From Nocardioides silvaticus (lineage in GTDB: Bacteria; Actinomycetota; Actinomycetes; Propionibacteriales; Nocardioidaceae): DNA of 64,000 nt. The DNA lies in assembly GCF_003160695.1 (NCBI RefSeq), contig NZ_QGDD01000008.1, forward strand, positions 62,001 through 126,000. The letters run 5' to 3'. Made by a program: the position numbers and the translations under genes. Positions 56,858 to 64,000 of this stretch are shown here, one piece after another. The stretch's first letter is position 1, and each line of letters starts with the position of its first letter. The notes under the pieces are model-generated. The model searched no databases. It was not told the origin of the DNA and saw nothing but the letters and a program-made list of their open reading frames with translations.

Positions 56858-57508
56858 CTACTCGACCACCGGTGCGGTGCGGTTGTAGGCCGCCAGCGCC
56901 CACCGTCCGCCCGGGCGCTCGTCGAGCTCGACCCAGCAACAGTTGCCGAGGGCGCGGAAGTCGGCGGCCTGCTCCAAGGGCCAGCCGAGCCAGTGCACCA
57001 TCCCGGTGCGGATGGCGGCGCCGTGCGCGACGACCAGGGCCGTCTCACCGGCGCCGAGGGTGGCGGCGGCCTCCTTCAGGACGGCGGAGAACCGGTCGGC
57101 GACCTGCGCCCGGGTCTCGGCGCCGGGGACGTCGTCCCAGTCGCCGGCACGGAAGCGGGTGAACTCCTCCGGCTCGAGGACGGCGTACTCGTCGTGGGTC
57201 AGGCCCTGCCGCTCCCCCAGGTGGTACTCCCGCAGCCGTTCGTCGTACGACGGCGTCAGGCCGGTCGCGCGGGCGACGTGGTCGGCGGTCTGACGGGCCC
57301 GGGCGAGGTCGGAGCACAGCAGGGTCACCGGCGCCAGCGCCGCGACGGCCGGACCTACCGCCTGCGCCTGCGCGTGGCCAGTCTCGTCGAGGTCGGGGTC
57401 GAGCTGGCCCTGGACCCGCTTGCGCGCGTTCCACTCCGTGCGGCCGTGCCGCAGGAGGACCAGCCGTCGTGCGGGCAGCGTCTCGATACGCGGTCGTTCG
57501 TCCCTCAC
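56858..57508 (-). CDS. histidine phosphatase family protein
   Basis: A 216-residue phosphoglycerate-mutase-like phosphatase. The phospho-His motif is LLRHGRTEWNARKRVQGQLD; the second catalytic His is in VVAHGAAIRTGMVHW. ALAPVTLLCSDLARARQTAD and DERLREYHLGERQG are typical. It follows rsfS by 5 bp, so it is in the nadD-rsfS operon, where such a phosphatase is common in actinobacteria. Substrate is unknown. Confidence 0.92.
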   Translation of the reverse strand: MRDERPRIETLPARRLVLLRHGRTEWNARKRVQGQLDPDLDETGHAQAQAVGPAVAALAPVTLLCSDLARARQTADHVARATGLTPSYDERLREYHLGERQGLTHDEYAVLEPEEFTRFRAGDWDDVPGAETRAQVADRFSAVLKEAAATLGAGETALVVAHGAAIRTGMVHWLGWPLEQAADFRALGNCCWVELDERPGGRWALAAYNRTAPVVE

Positions 57509-57513
57509 GACCG

Positions 57514-57903
57514 CTACTCGACGACCGAGCCAGGGGGGCCGTGGACCTCGGCGGGGAGCTGAATGGTCGGACAGTCGCGCCAGAGCCGCTCGAGAGCGTA
57601 GAACTGCCGCTCCTCGCTGTGCTGGACGTGGACGACGATCTCGCCGTAGTCGATGAGGACCCAGCGGCCGTCCCGCTCCCCCTCGCGCCGGATCGGCTTG
57701 GCTCCGATCTCGCGCAGCTTGTCCTCGACCTCGTCGACGATGGCCTTGACCTGGCGGTCGTTGGCGCCCGACACCAGGAGGAAGGCGTCGGTGATGGCGA
57801 GCTGCTCGCTCACGTCGAAGGCGAGGAGGTCGGTGGCCAGCTTGTCGGCGGCGGCGCGTGCCGCCGCGTGCACCAGCTCGACGGCGTGCTCGGTCGCGGT
57901 CAT
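57514..57903 (-). CDS. rsfS: ribosome silencing factor
   Basis: A 129-residue RsfS/RsfA (DUF143) protein that binds L14 and blocks subunit joining under starvation. Landmarks are [40 protein letters not shown] in parts and [14 protein letters not shown]. The ATG at 57903 overlaps the nadD stop (ATGA). The position between nadD and a histidine phosphatase is standard. Confidence 0.96.
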   Translation of the reverse strand: MTATEHAVELVHAAARAAADKLATDLLAFDVSEQLAITDAFLLVSGANDRQVKAIVDEVEDKLREIGAKPIRREGERDGRWVLIDYGEIVVHVQHSEERQFYALERLWRDCPTIQLPAEVHGPPGSVVE

Positions 57904-58523
57904 TTCTCTCCGGGTTCTGCGGCGTAGAGGCCGTGCTTGGTGATGTACTGCACGACCCCGTCGGGAACGAGGTACCAGATCGGCTGCCCCTCCGCCTGCC
58001 GCTGCCGGCAGTCGGTGGAGGAGATGGCCAGTGCGGGCACCTCCAACATCGTGACACGCTCGTGCGGGATAGCCGAAAGCGTGGCCGGGTCCATGTCCGA
58101 CCCGGGGCGGGTGCAACCGACGAAGTGGGCGAGCTCGAAGACGTCGTCGGCGTCGCGCCAGCTGAAGATGTCGGTCAGCGCGTCGGCACCCGTGATGAAG
58201 AAGAGGTCGGCCTCGGGGCGCTGGGCGCGCAGGTCGCGCAGCGTGTCGATCGTGTACGTCGGACCGTCGCGGTCGATGTCGACCCGGCTCACCTTGAACC
58301 GGGGGTTGGCGGCGGTGGCGATCACCGTCATCAGGTAGCGGTGCTCGGCGGGCGAGACCTCACGGTCCGGCTTGTGGTACGGCTGCCCGGTCGGCACGAA
58401 CAGGACCTCGTCGAGGTCGAACCAGCCCTGAACCTCCGAGGCCGCCACCAGGTGGCCGTGGTGGATGGGGTCGAACGTGCCCCCCATCACCCCGACCCGG
58501 GGACGCCGAGCGGGGTCCGTCAT
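57900..58523 (-). CDS. nadD: nicotinate-nucleotide adenylyltransferase
   Basis: A 207-residue enzyme making deamido-NAD from nicotinate mononucleotide and ATP. The nucleotidyltransferase motif is [15 protein letters not shown] (residues 14-28), with [10 protein letters not shown] and the C-terminal [20 protein letters not shown], containing an ISSTxxR signature form. It is coupled to rsfS by overlap; a small membrane protein precedes it by 4 bp. Confidence 0.96.
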   Translation of the reverse strand: MTDPARRPRVGVMGGTFDPIHHGHLVAASEVQGWFDLDEVLFVPTGQPYHKPDREVSPAEHRYLMTVIATAANPRFKVSRVDIDRDGPTYTIDTLRDLRAQRPEADLFFITGADALTDIFSWRDADDVFELAHFVGCTRPGSDMDPATLSAIPHERVTMLEVPALAISSTDCRQRQAEGQPIWYLVPDGVVQYITKHGLYAAEPGEK

Positions 58524-58527
58524 GGGA

Positions 58528-58686
58528 TCAGCTGTGGTCGCGGCCGCCGCCGAACCAGACGAGCGCCATCAGGGCCAGCAGCAGGATCGCGAGCGTGCCG
58601 CCACCGATGATCCACGGGTTCACGGCGGGCTCGCCGTGCTCCTCGGCGGCCAGGATGACGGCGAGAGCGGTCTGGCTGATCTGCAT
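58528..58686 (-). CDS. small membrane protein, unknown
   Basis: A 52-residue protein with a central transmembrane helix ([20 protein letters not shown]) and a short charged tail GGGRDHS. It is 4 bp upstream of nadD on the same strand. The start is ATG 58686 ([19 protein letters not shown]). The tight spacing supports a real gene; the function is unknown. Confidence 0.6.
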   Translation of the reverse strand: MQISQTALAVILAAEEHGEPAVNPWIIGGGTLAILLLALMALVWFGGGRDHS

Positions 58687-58721
58687 GCGCGGATCGTATC
58701 GGACCCCACCGGTGGTCCCGC

Positions 58722-59183
58722 TCAGTGGATCGCGAAGTCCACGCCGAGGAAGAGGAAGGAGAAGCGGATGGTCCGGCCGACGAAGACGGTGGGCACGAAC
58801 ACCCACATCGGCATCTTCAGCAGCCCGCCGACGGCCGCCATGACGAGCAGCGGCGGGAGGCCGGCCGACGCTGCGACGAACATGATCGCAGCGGCGTAGA
58901 ACGGGCGGCCCCGCATCCGCTCGATCCACTTCTCGTAGCCGGCCTTCACCTTCGGGTTGGCGAGCTTCTTCTGCGCCCACTTCGAGTCGATCCCGCGGCG
59001 GGCCGCCTCGTACCAGATGATCTTGCCGACCGTCGCGCCCGCGCCGGCGGCGATGCCGAGCCCGATCGCGGCGGGCACGCTCGGCGACGTCGCGGCCGCG
59101 CCGACGATGTAGACCTCCATCGGGAGGAAGGGCAGGAGAGCTGACGCGATGCTGACCGCGAAGGTCGTCAGCCACAGGATCAT
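58722..59183 (-). CDS. DedA/VTT-like small membrane protein
   Basis: A 153-residue membrane protein with a VTT/YqaA-like pattern: N-terminal helix LTTFAVSIASALLPFLPMEV, then AGAGATVGKIIWYEAARRG, an amphipathic loop, a second helix region AAIMFVAASAGLPPLLVMAA and a C-terminal helix. DedA-family proteins move lipid carriers or phospholipids across the membrane. The ATG at 59183 overlaps the upstream CDP-alcohol phosphatidyltransferase stop (ATGA), supporting a phospholipid link. Confidence 0.8.
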   Translation of the reverse strand: MILWLTTFAVSIASALLPFLPMEVYIVGAAATSPSVPAAIGLGIAAGAGATVGKIIWYEAARRGIDSKWAQKKLANPKVKAGYEKWIERMRGRPFYAAAIMFVAASAGLPPLLVMAAVGGLLKMPMWVFVPTVFVGRTIRFSFLFLGVDFAIH

Positions 59184-59827
59184 GCCGAGGGCACTCTCTC
59201 GGGGACCGGGATCCCGAGCTGCAGGAGCCACCGCAGGGACATGATCTTCAGTGCCAGCAGGGCGACCGCGATGATCAGTCCGAGCCACCACCAGCCGGTG
59301 GCGAGCAGCAGCACGGCGAACAGGCCTGAGTTGGCCGCCTTGCCGACCCGGGACCAGTTCCACAGGTAGATCCGGCGGTCGACGACGTGGAAGTAGTTGG
59401 GGCTGCGGATCGGCCAGGCCAGGAACGCCAGTGACAGGTACATGTCGATGACCATGAACTCGAAGAGGTAGACCGCGATCGGGATCGCGATCAGCTCCAT
59501 CGGCTCGTCGCTGAAGAAGAACGGCGCCGGCTGCAGCCAGGCGAGGCCGACGTAGAACGCCCCGCAGCTCAACCGGTCGCAGCACATGTCGATGACGCCG
59601 CCGATGCGGGTCTCGCAGTCGAACCAGCGTGCCCACTCGCCGTCGAGCGAGTCACCGACCCAGTAGACGACCAGCCCGATCACCAGCAGGGTCAGGCTCT
59701 CGTCGTACGCCGCCCAGAGGCTGAGCGCCAACGTCGCGATCGTCCGGATGAACGTGATCACGGTCGCCCCGGTCAGGAGCCGCTCGGACGACGCGTCCGC
59801 GTAGATCCGATCGGACGCACCTGCCAT
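59180..59827 (-). CDS. CDP-alcohol phosphatidyltransferase family protein
   Basis: A 215-residue integral membrane enzyme that joins a CDP-linked lipid to an alcohol. The signature DGx2ARx8Gx3Dx3D is complete in DGEWARWFDCETRIGGVID followed by MCCD. Six hydrophobic segments fit the family. The substrate (glycerol phosphate, inositol phosphate or another) cannot be told. The ATG at 59827 lies 7 nt after TAGGTT (59835-59840), leaderless. Confidence 0.9.
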   Translation of the reverse strand: MAGASDRIYADASSERLLTGATVITFIRTIATLALSLWAAYDESLTLLVIGLVVYWVGDSLDGEWARWFDCETRIGGVIDMCCDRLSCGAFYVGLAWLQPAPFFFSDEPMELIAIPIAVYLFEFMVIDMYLSLAFLAWPIRSPNYFHVVDRRIYLWNWSRVGKAANSGLFAVLLLATGWWWLGLIIAVALLALKIMSLRWLLQLGIPVPERVPSA

Positions 59828-59849
59828 GGCGCGAAACCTACCGTGCGGT

Positions 59850-61100
59850 CTAACGCACGTGACCCTCGCCCACCACGACGTACTTCGTCGACGTCATCTC
59901 CGGCAGCCCCATCGGCCCGCGGGCGTGCAGCTTCTGGGTGCTGATGCCGATCTCGGCCCCGAAGCCGAACTCGCCGCCGTCGGTGAACCGGGTCGAGGCG
60001 TTGACGAGGACCGCGGCCGAGTCGACCTCGGCGACGAACCGGCGGGCCGCGGCCTGGTCCTCGGTCACGATGGCGTCGGAGTGCTGGCTCGACCAGCGGC
60101 GGATGTGCTCGAGGGCCGCATCGAGGTCGGGTACGACGCGGGCGGCGATGTCGAGCGAGAGGTACTCCGTGGCCCAGTCCTCGTCGGTGGCCGGCACCAC
60201 GCCGTCGTGGGCGGCGAAGGCCTCGTCGCCGTGCAACGTCACTCCGGCGTCCTGGAGGGCCGCGACGACCCGGGGCAGGAGCTCGGCGGCGACCGCCTCG
60301 TGCACGAGGAGCGACTCGGCGGCGTTGCAGACGCTGGTGCGGTGGGTCTTGGCGTTCAGCACGATCGCGAGGGCCTTGTCGAGGTCGGCCGCCGCGTCGA
60401 CGTAGACGTGGCAGTTGCCCACGCCCGTCTCGATCACCGGAACGGTCGACTCCTCGACCACCGACTGGATCAGTCCGGCGCCGCCGCGGGGGATGAGCAC
60501 GTCGACGTGCCCGCGGGCCCGCATCAGCGCCTTCACGCTCTCGTGGCTGTCGCCCGGCACCAGCTGCACGGCGTCGGCGGGGAGGCCTGCCGACGCCAGC
60601 GCCTCGCGGAGGACGTCCACGATGGCGGCGTTGCTCGAGCGGGCGCTGGAGCTGCCGCGCAGCAGCACCGCGTTGCCGGACTTGAGGCAGATCCCGGCGG
60701 CGTCGGCCGTCACGTTGGGCCGGGCCTCGTAGATGATCCCGACCACGCCGAACGGCACCCGCACCTGACGAAGCTCCAGCCCGTTGGCGAGGACGCCGCC
60801 GCGGACGACCTCGCCGACCGGGTCGGCCAGCCCGGCGACGTCGCGCAGGCCCTGCGCCATCCCGGCCAGCCGGTCCGGCGTCAACCGCAGCCGGTCGATG
60901 ATGTTCGCCGGCGTGCCGCCCGCCTCCGCGCGGCCGATGTCGTCGGCGTTGGCGGCCAGCAGCTCGGTCTCGCGCGCCAGGAGCGCGTCCGCCATCGCGT
61001 GCAGGGCGGCGTCCTTGGTCGCCCGGGTGGCGAGGGCGAGGTCCCGCCCGGCGACGCGCGCTCGACGGGCTGCGTCAATTACGTCCTCCGTGATGCTCAC
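59850..61100 (-). CDS. proA: gamma-glutamyl phosphate reductase
   Basis: A 416-residue NADPH-dependent enzyme of proline synthesis. The nucleophile Cys is in [33 protein letters not shown] and [15 protein letters not shown] bind cofactor and substrate. [19 protein letters not shown] ends the family signature. The GTG at 61100 lies 7 nt after TAACCT (61108-61113), leaderless. proB is not in the window, so proA is transcribed alone. Confidence 0.97.
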   Translation of the reverse strand: MSITEDVIDAARRARVAGRDLALATRATKDAALHAMADALLARETELLAANADDIGRAEAGGTPANIIDRLRLTPDRLAGMAQGLRDVAGLADPVGEVVRGGVLANGLELRQVRVPFGVVGIIYEARPNVTADAAGICLKSGNAVLLRGSSSARSSNAAIVDVLREALASAGLPADAVQLVPGDSHESVKALMRARGHVDVLIPRGGAGLIQSVVEESTVPVIETGVGNCHVYVDAAADLDKALAIVLNAKTHRTSVCNAAESLLVHEAVAAELLPRVVAALQDAGVTLHGDEAFAAHDGVVPATDEDWATEYLSLDIAARVVPDLDAALEHIRRWSSQHSDAIVTEDQAAARRFVAEVDSAAVLVNASTRFTDGGEFGFGAEIGISTQKLHARGPMGLPEMTSTKYVVVGEGHVR

Positions 61101-61213
61101 CTGTGGAAGGTTAGTTGCCGGTCGACGCAACCGTCCGGTCGTCTCGGGCGTCTACCAGTCAGGCACGGCCCACGTGCCACACCGCTCAGCCATGCCTGCT
61201 CGAGGAGATGCCA

Positions 61214-62716
61214 GTGATCCACCACCTGTCCCCCCGCCGGAAGCGATGGGGCGCCGCCCTGCTGGCCACCGCCGCGCTCGGCGTCCCGCTCGTCGCTGCG
61301 ACCACCACCACCCCGGCGGCCGGCGCGGAGCCCACGAACCCGACGATCGACCTCGTCGCCCCGCCGAGCGTGACCGCCTACACCTACGGACGCGCCATCT
61401 ACTCCGACCTGGGCTTCCGGCTCGAGGTGAACGACGCTCCGCTAGAGATCATCACCCAGCGGGCTCCGGACTACGAGTCCCTGCCGACCGCCGTGGCGAA
61501 GCTCCCCCTCGGTGACGTCGACCTCCCCCAGCAGAAGACGGTCGGCCAGCTCCACAACCTGCTGCGGGTCACGCTCGTCGACCGCAACGACCCGGACGCC
61601 AAGCCGGTCACCCGCAAGCGCAGCACCTGCCTCGGGGAGTCCTCCGAGCGGCTGACGCCCGACGCGGAGTTCAGGAATCCCTACCCGCGCACCTGTTACT
61701 ACAACTCCTTCGCCCTCGGCGCGGTCCAGGGCATCCCGGCCGGCTGGGGCGCCAGCGTCTTCGGCTACGAGTCCGGTCTGCGGGTGAAGCCCGGCGAGTA
61801 CGACCTGACCGTGTCGATCGCCAGGGGGTACGCCGACGCGCTCGGGCTGACCGCCGAGCAGCGCTCGGCCACCACCGTCCTCACCGTCATCAGCGAGGAC
61901 GACTGCCGGGGCCGCGGCTGCCGGGACAAGGGCACCAACCCGCGGCTCACCCCCAACCGGCAGGAGCCCGACCCGGCCGGCGGCATCGACTCGCTCGCGG
62001 ACCTGCCGCCGGAGACCCCGGTGCCGGACCTGCGTTCCCTCCCGGCGTTCAGCATCCAGGTGAACGGCAAGGGCACCCAGCTGCAGTTCGCCGCCAACGT
62101 GTGGAACGCCGGCAACTCCCCGCTCGTCGTCGACGGCTTCCGCCGTGCGGGCGAGGACGTCATGGACGCCTACCAGTACTTCCTCGACGAGGACGGCAAC
62201 CAGGTGGCCTACCAGGAGGTGGGCACGATGATCTGGCACGACGCCCCGAGCCACAACCACTGGCACTTCAACGACTTCGCCACCTACGAGCTGCTCAACG
62301 CCGACCAGTCGCACGCGGTCCGCTCGGGCAAGGAGTCGTTCTGCCTGGCCAACACCGACGCGGTCGACCTGACCGTCGAGGGCGCGGCCTGGGAGGCCTG
62401 GCAGGAGGACCTCGGCAGCGTCTGCGGCGGTTACGAGATCCGCTCCATCCGCGAGGTGCTCTCGTCCGGCTGGGGTGACACCTACGCCCAGTTCCGCGCC
62501 GGCCAGTCGTTCCCGATCAAGAACCTGCCCGACGGCATCTACTACGTCCGCGTCCTCGCGAACCCGGACGGCACGCTGATCGAGTCCGACACGACGAACA
62601 ACGAGTCCCTCCGCAAGATCCGTCTGTTCACCAACAAGAACGGCGAGCGGAAGGTCAAGGTCGCCAAGGTCGGCGTGGTCGACGAGAACGGCGGCATCTA
62701 CGACGAGGCCCGCTGA
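61214..62716 (+). CDS. secreted lysyl-oxidase-like copper protein
   Basis: A 500-residue exported protein with a signal peptide (RRKRWGAALLATAALGVPLV) and a C-terminal lysyl oxidase domain. The copper-binding segment WHDAPSHNHWHFNDFATYEL lies near residue 341. An N-terminal domain (about 40-250) with several Cys is of unknown fold. The copper-dependent amine oxidation and the lysine tyrosylquinone cofactor are known for animal enzymes; for bacterial homologues function is mostly unproven. The GTG at 61214 has GAGGAG 6 nt upstream, better than ATG 61208. Confidence 0.85.
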   Translation: MIHHLSPRRKRWGAALLATAALGVPLVAATTTTPAAGAEPTNPTIDLVAPPSVTAYTYGRAIYSDLGFRLEVNDAPLEIITQRAPDYESLPTAVAKLPLGDVDLPQQKTVGQLHNLLRVTLVDRNDPDAKPVTRKRSTCLGESSERLTPDAEFRNPYPRTCYYNSFALGAVQGIPAGWGASVFGYESGLRVKPGEYDLTVSIARGYADALGLTAEQRSATTVLTVISEDDCRGRGCRDKGTNPRLTPNRQEPDPAGGIDSLADLPPETPVPDLRSLPAFSIQVNGKGTQLQFAANVWNAGNSPLVVDGFRRAGEDVMDAYQYFLDEDGNQVAYQEVGTMIWHDAPSHNHWHFNDFATYELLNADQSHAVRSGKESFCLANTDAVDLTVEGAAWEAWQEDLGSVCGGYEIRSIREVLSSGWGDTYAQFRAGQSFPIKNLPDGIYYVRVLANPDGTLIESDTTNNESLRKIRLFTNKNGERKVKVAKVGVVDENGGIYDEAR

Positions 62717-62737
62717 CCCCGTCTCCCTCTAGAACGG

Positions 62738-62771
62738 CGAAGCCCCCGGCACCTCGGTGCCGGGGGCTTCG
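62738..62771. terminator. strong bidirectional terminator
   Basis: A perfect 15-bp stem (CGAAGCCCCCGGCAC with its complement) around a CTCG tetraloop, between the convergent lysyl-oxidase-like and etfA genes. Confidence 0.88.
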
Positions 62772-62791
62772 TCGTGTGCGTGGCGGGAGGG

Positions 62792-63745
62792 TCAGCCCTT
62801 CTTCTGGTTGATCGCCTCGGTCGCGGCGGGCAGCACGGAGTGCAGGTCGCCCACGACACCGAAGTCGACGAGCTCGAAGATCGGGGCCTCCTCGTCCTTG
62901 TTGACGGCCACGATGGTCTTCGAGGTCTGCATGCCGGCGCGGTGCTGGATCGCACCGGAGATGCCGTTGGCGATGTAGAGCTGCGGCGAGACGGTCTTGC
63001 CGGTCTGGCCGATCTGGAGGGCGTGCGGCTGCCAACCGGAGTCGACGGCGGCGCGCGACGCACCGACGGCGGCGCCGAGCGCGTCCGCGAGGCCCTCGAC
63101 CGCACCGAAGTCACCACCGGTGCCGCGACCGCCGGAGACGACGATCGCGGCCTCGGCCAGCTCGGGACGGCCGCTGGCCTGGCGCGGGTTCGACGCCACG
63201 ATCCGGGCGGTCTTCGCCGCGTCGGAGACGGTCGCCGAGAACTGCTCGACAGTGCCGGCGCCGGCGGCCTCCTCCGCGTTGGCGGAGTTCGGCTTCACGG
63301 TGATGATCGGCGTGCCCTGGGTGACCTTGGCCTTGACGGTGTAGTTGCCGGCGAACACGGACTGGGTCGTGCTGCCGTCGCCGTCCACGTCCACCGCATC
63401 GGTGATCAGGCCGGACTGCAGCTTGATCGCGAGACGACCGGCGATCTCCTTGCCCTCGGCGGAGGAGACGATGAGGATCGCGGCGGGCTGCGCCTTCTCG
63501 GCCACCTGCTGCAGGACCTCGGCCTTGGGCGCCACCAGGAAGCCCTTCACCTCGGCGTCGTCGACGGTGTAGACCTTCTCCGCGCCGTACTTCGCCAGGT
63601 CGGCGGCAGCCGCCTCGGCCTTGTCGGACGCACCGATGAAGACCGCGGACGGCTCGCCGAGCCGCTTCGCGATCGCGAGGAGCTCGAAGGTCGGCTTGCG
63701 GACCGCTCCGTCGACGTGGTCGACGAGAACCAGAACTTCAGACAT
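62792..63745 (-). CDS. etfA: electron transfer flavoprotein alpha subunit
   Basis: A 317-residue FAD-binding subunit that passes electrons from acyl-CoA dehydrogenases to the quinone pool. The C-terminal FAD domain has [38 protein letters not shown] and [20 protein letters not shown], all typical. It starts 14 bp after etfB. The two acyl-CoA ligases in this window are possible feeders of the same beta-oxidation chain, but no dehydrogenase is seen. Confidence 0.97.
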   Translation of the reverse strand: MSEVLVLVDHVDGAVRKPTFELLAIAKRLGEPSAVFIGASDKAEAAAADLAKYGAEKVYTVDDAEVKGFLVAPKAEVLQQVAEKAQPAAILIVSSAEGKEIAGRLAIKLQSGLITDAVDVDGDGSTTQSVFAGNYTVKAKVTQGTPIITVKPNSANAEEAAGAGTVEQFSATVSDAAKTARIVASNPRQASGRPELAEAAIVVSGGRGTGGDFGAVEGLADALGAAVGASRAAVDSGWQPHALQIGQTGKTVSPQLYIANGISGAIQHRAGMQTSKTIVAVNKDEEAPIFELVDFGVVGDLHSVLPAATEAINQKKG

Positions 63746-63759
63746 AACGTATTCGCTCC

Positions 63760-64000
63760 TCAGATGAACTTCTTCGAGGCGAGGAAGTCGACCAGCGCCG
63801 TGGCGCCCGAGCCGTCCTCGTCCTTGACGATCTCGCCGGCGGTCCGCGGGGGACGCTCGTTGGTCTCCTCGACGGTCGACCAGGCGACCGAGAGACCGAC
63901 CTCGCCGGCGTCGACGCCGAGGTCCGCGAGGCTGTAGGACTCCAGCGGCTTCTTCTTCGCCGCCATGATGCCCTTGAAGGACGGGTAGCGCGCCTCACCG
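63760..64000 (-). CDS. etfB: electron transfer flavoprotein beta subunit, N-terminus outside window
   Basis: The C-terminal 79 residues of EtfB are visible, running through EARYPSFKGIMAAKKKPLES to the end LVDFLASKKFI. The RYPSFKGIMAAKKKP segment is the conserved AMP-proximal region of the beta subunit. The gene continues beyond base 64000 and leads directly into etfA. Confidence 0.95.
   Translation of the reverse strand, partial: GEARYPSFKGIMAAKKKPLESYSLADLGVDAGEVGLSVAWSTVEETNERPPRTAGEIVKDEDGSGATALVDFLASKKFI

Overview
The window is a GC-rich (roughly 70%) stretch of actinobacterial chromosome. Gene content and order best fit a Nocardioides-like member of the Propionibacteriales. The supporting signs are the hrcA-dnaJ-rsmE, phoH-ybeY-CNNM-era-recO and rpsT/lepA/hemW housekeeping blocks; a bfaAB-type pair for 10-methyl branched fatty acids; septum-formation lipoproteins; and many start codons placed 6-8 nt after a TANNNT -10 box with no Shine-Dalgarno, i.e. 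leaderless genes. The genus is an inference; no rRNA is present.

Layout. 1-3.4 kb: recO (cut by the window edge), an alpha/beta hydrolase, and leuA behind a leucine leader peptide and hairpin. 3.5-7.0 kb (+): a secreted propeller-like protein, a flavodoxin-like reductase and two septum-formation lipoproteins. 7.04-7.30 kb: two facing arrays of a 32-bp repeat. 7.3-15.2 kb (-): era, a siderophore-interacting protein, bfaB-bfaA, then a cytidine-deaminase-like protein, a CNNM/CBS membrane protein, ybeY and phoH. 15.3-20.1 kb: a HIT protein, an ECF sigma factor operon with two GerMN/Gmad2-like ectodomain proteins, and a GDSL hydrolase with an SRPBCC protein. 20.1-26.8 kb: a divergent acyltransferase / AlkZ-like glycosylase pair, rsmE, dnaJ and hrcA with a CIRCE operator, an iron-box-controlled DUF2470 gene and an MBL hydrolase.

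26.8-27.4 kb holds no gene, only a terminator and a probable transposase relic. 27.4-38.8 kb: adenylate cyclase, DUF3097, TM2, hemW, an acyl-CoA ligase, MOSC, a secreted protein, and lepA flanked by two phosphotransferases. 38.9-48.3 kb: rpsT, holA, comEC, an HPP-CBS protein, comEA, degV, and leuS with its own leucine attenuator. 48.3-56.8 kb: phoX, an MgtA-like mannosyltransferase, a UDP-sugar dehydrogenase, a 4CL-like ligase, a DevR-like regulator with a degenerate receiver, a serine protease and tRNA-Ala. 56.9-64 kb: a histidine phosphatase, rsfS, nadD, small membrane proteins, a CDP-alcohol phosphatidyltransferase, proA, a lysyl-oxidase-like protein, etfA and the end of etfB.

Most of the window is conserved core genome. 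The most interesting layer is regulatory: two independent leucine leader peptides (leuA and leuS), both with near-leaderless translation; a 17/18-bp inverted repeat across the leuS promoter; the mirrored 32-bp arrays between convergent genes; widespread leaderless starts; and a DosR/DevR-like regulator lacking the acidic pair, Thr and Lys switch residues. I saw no CRISPR array, prophage, intact insertion sequence or biosynthetic cluster.
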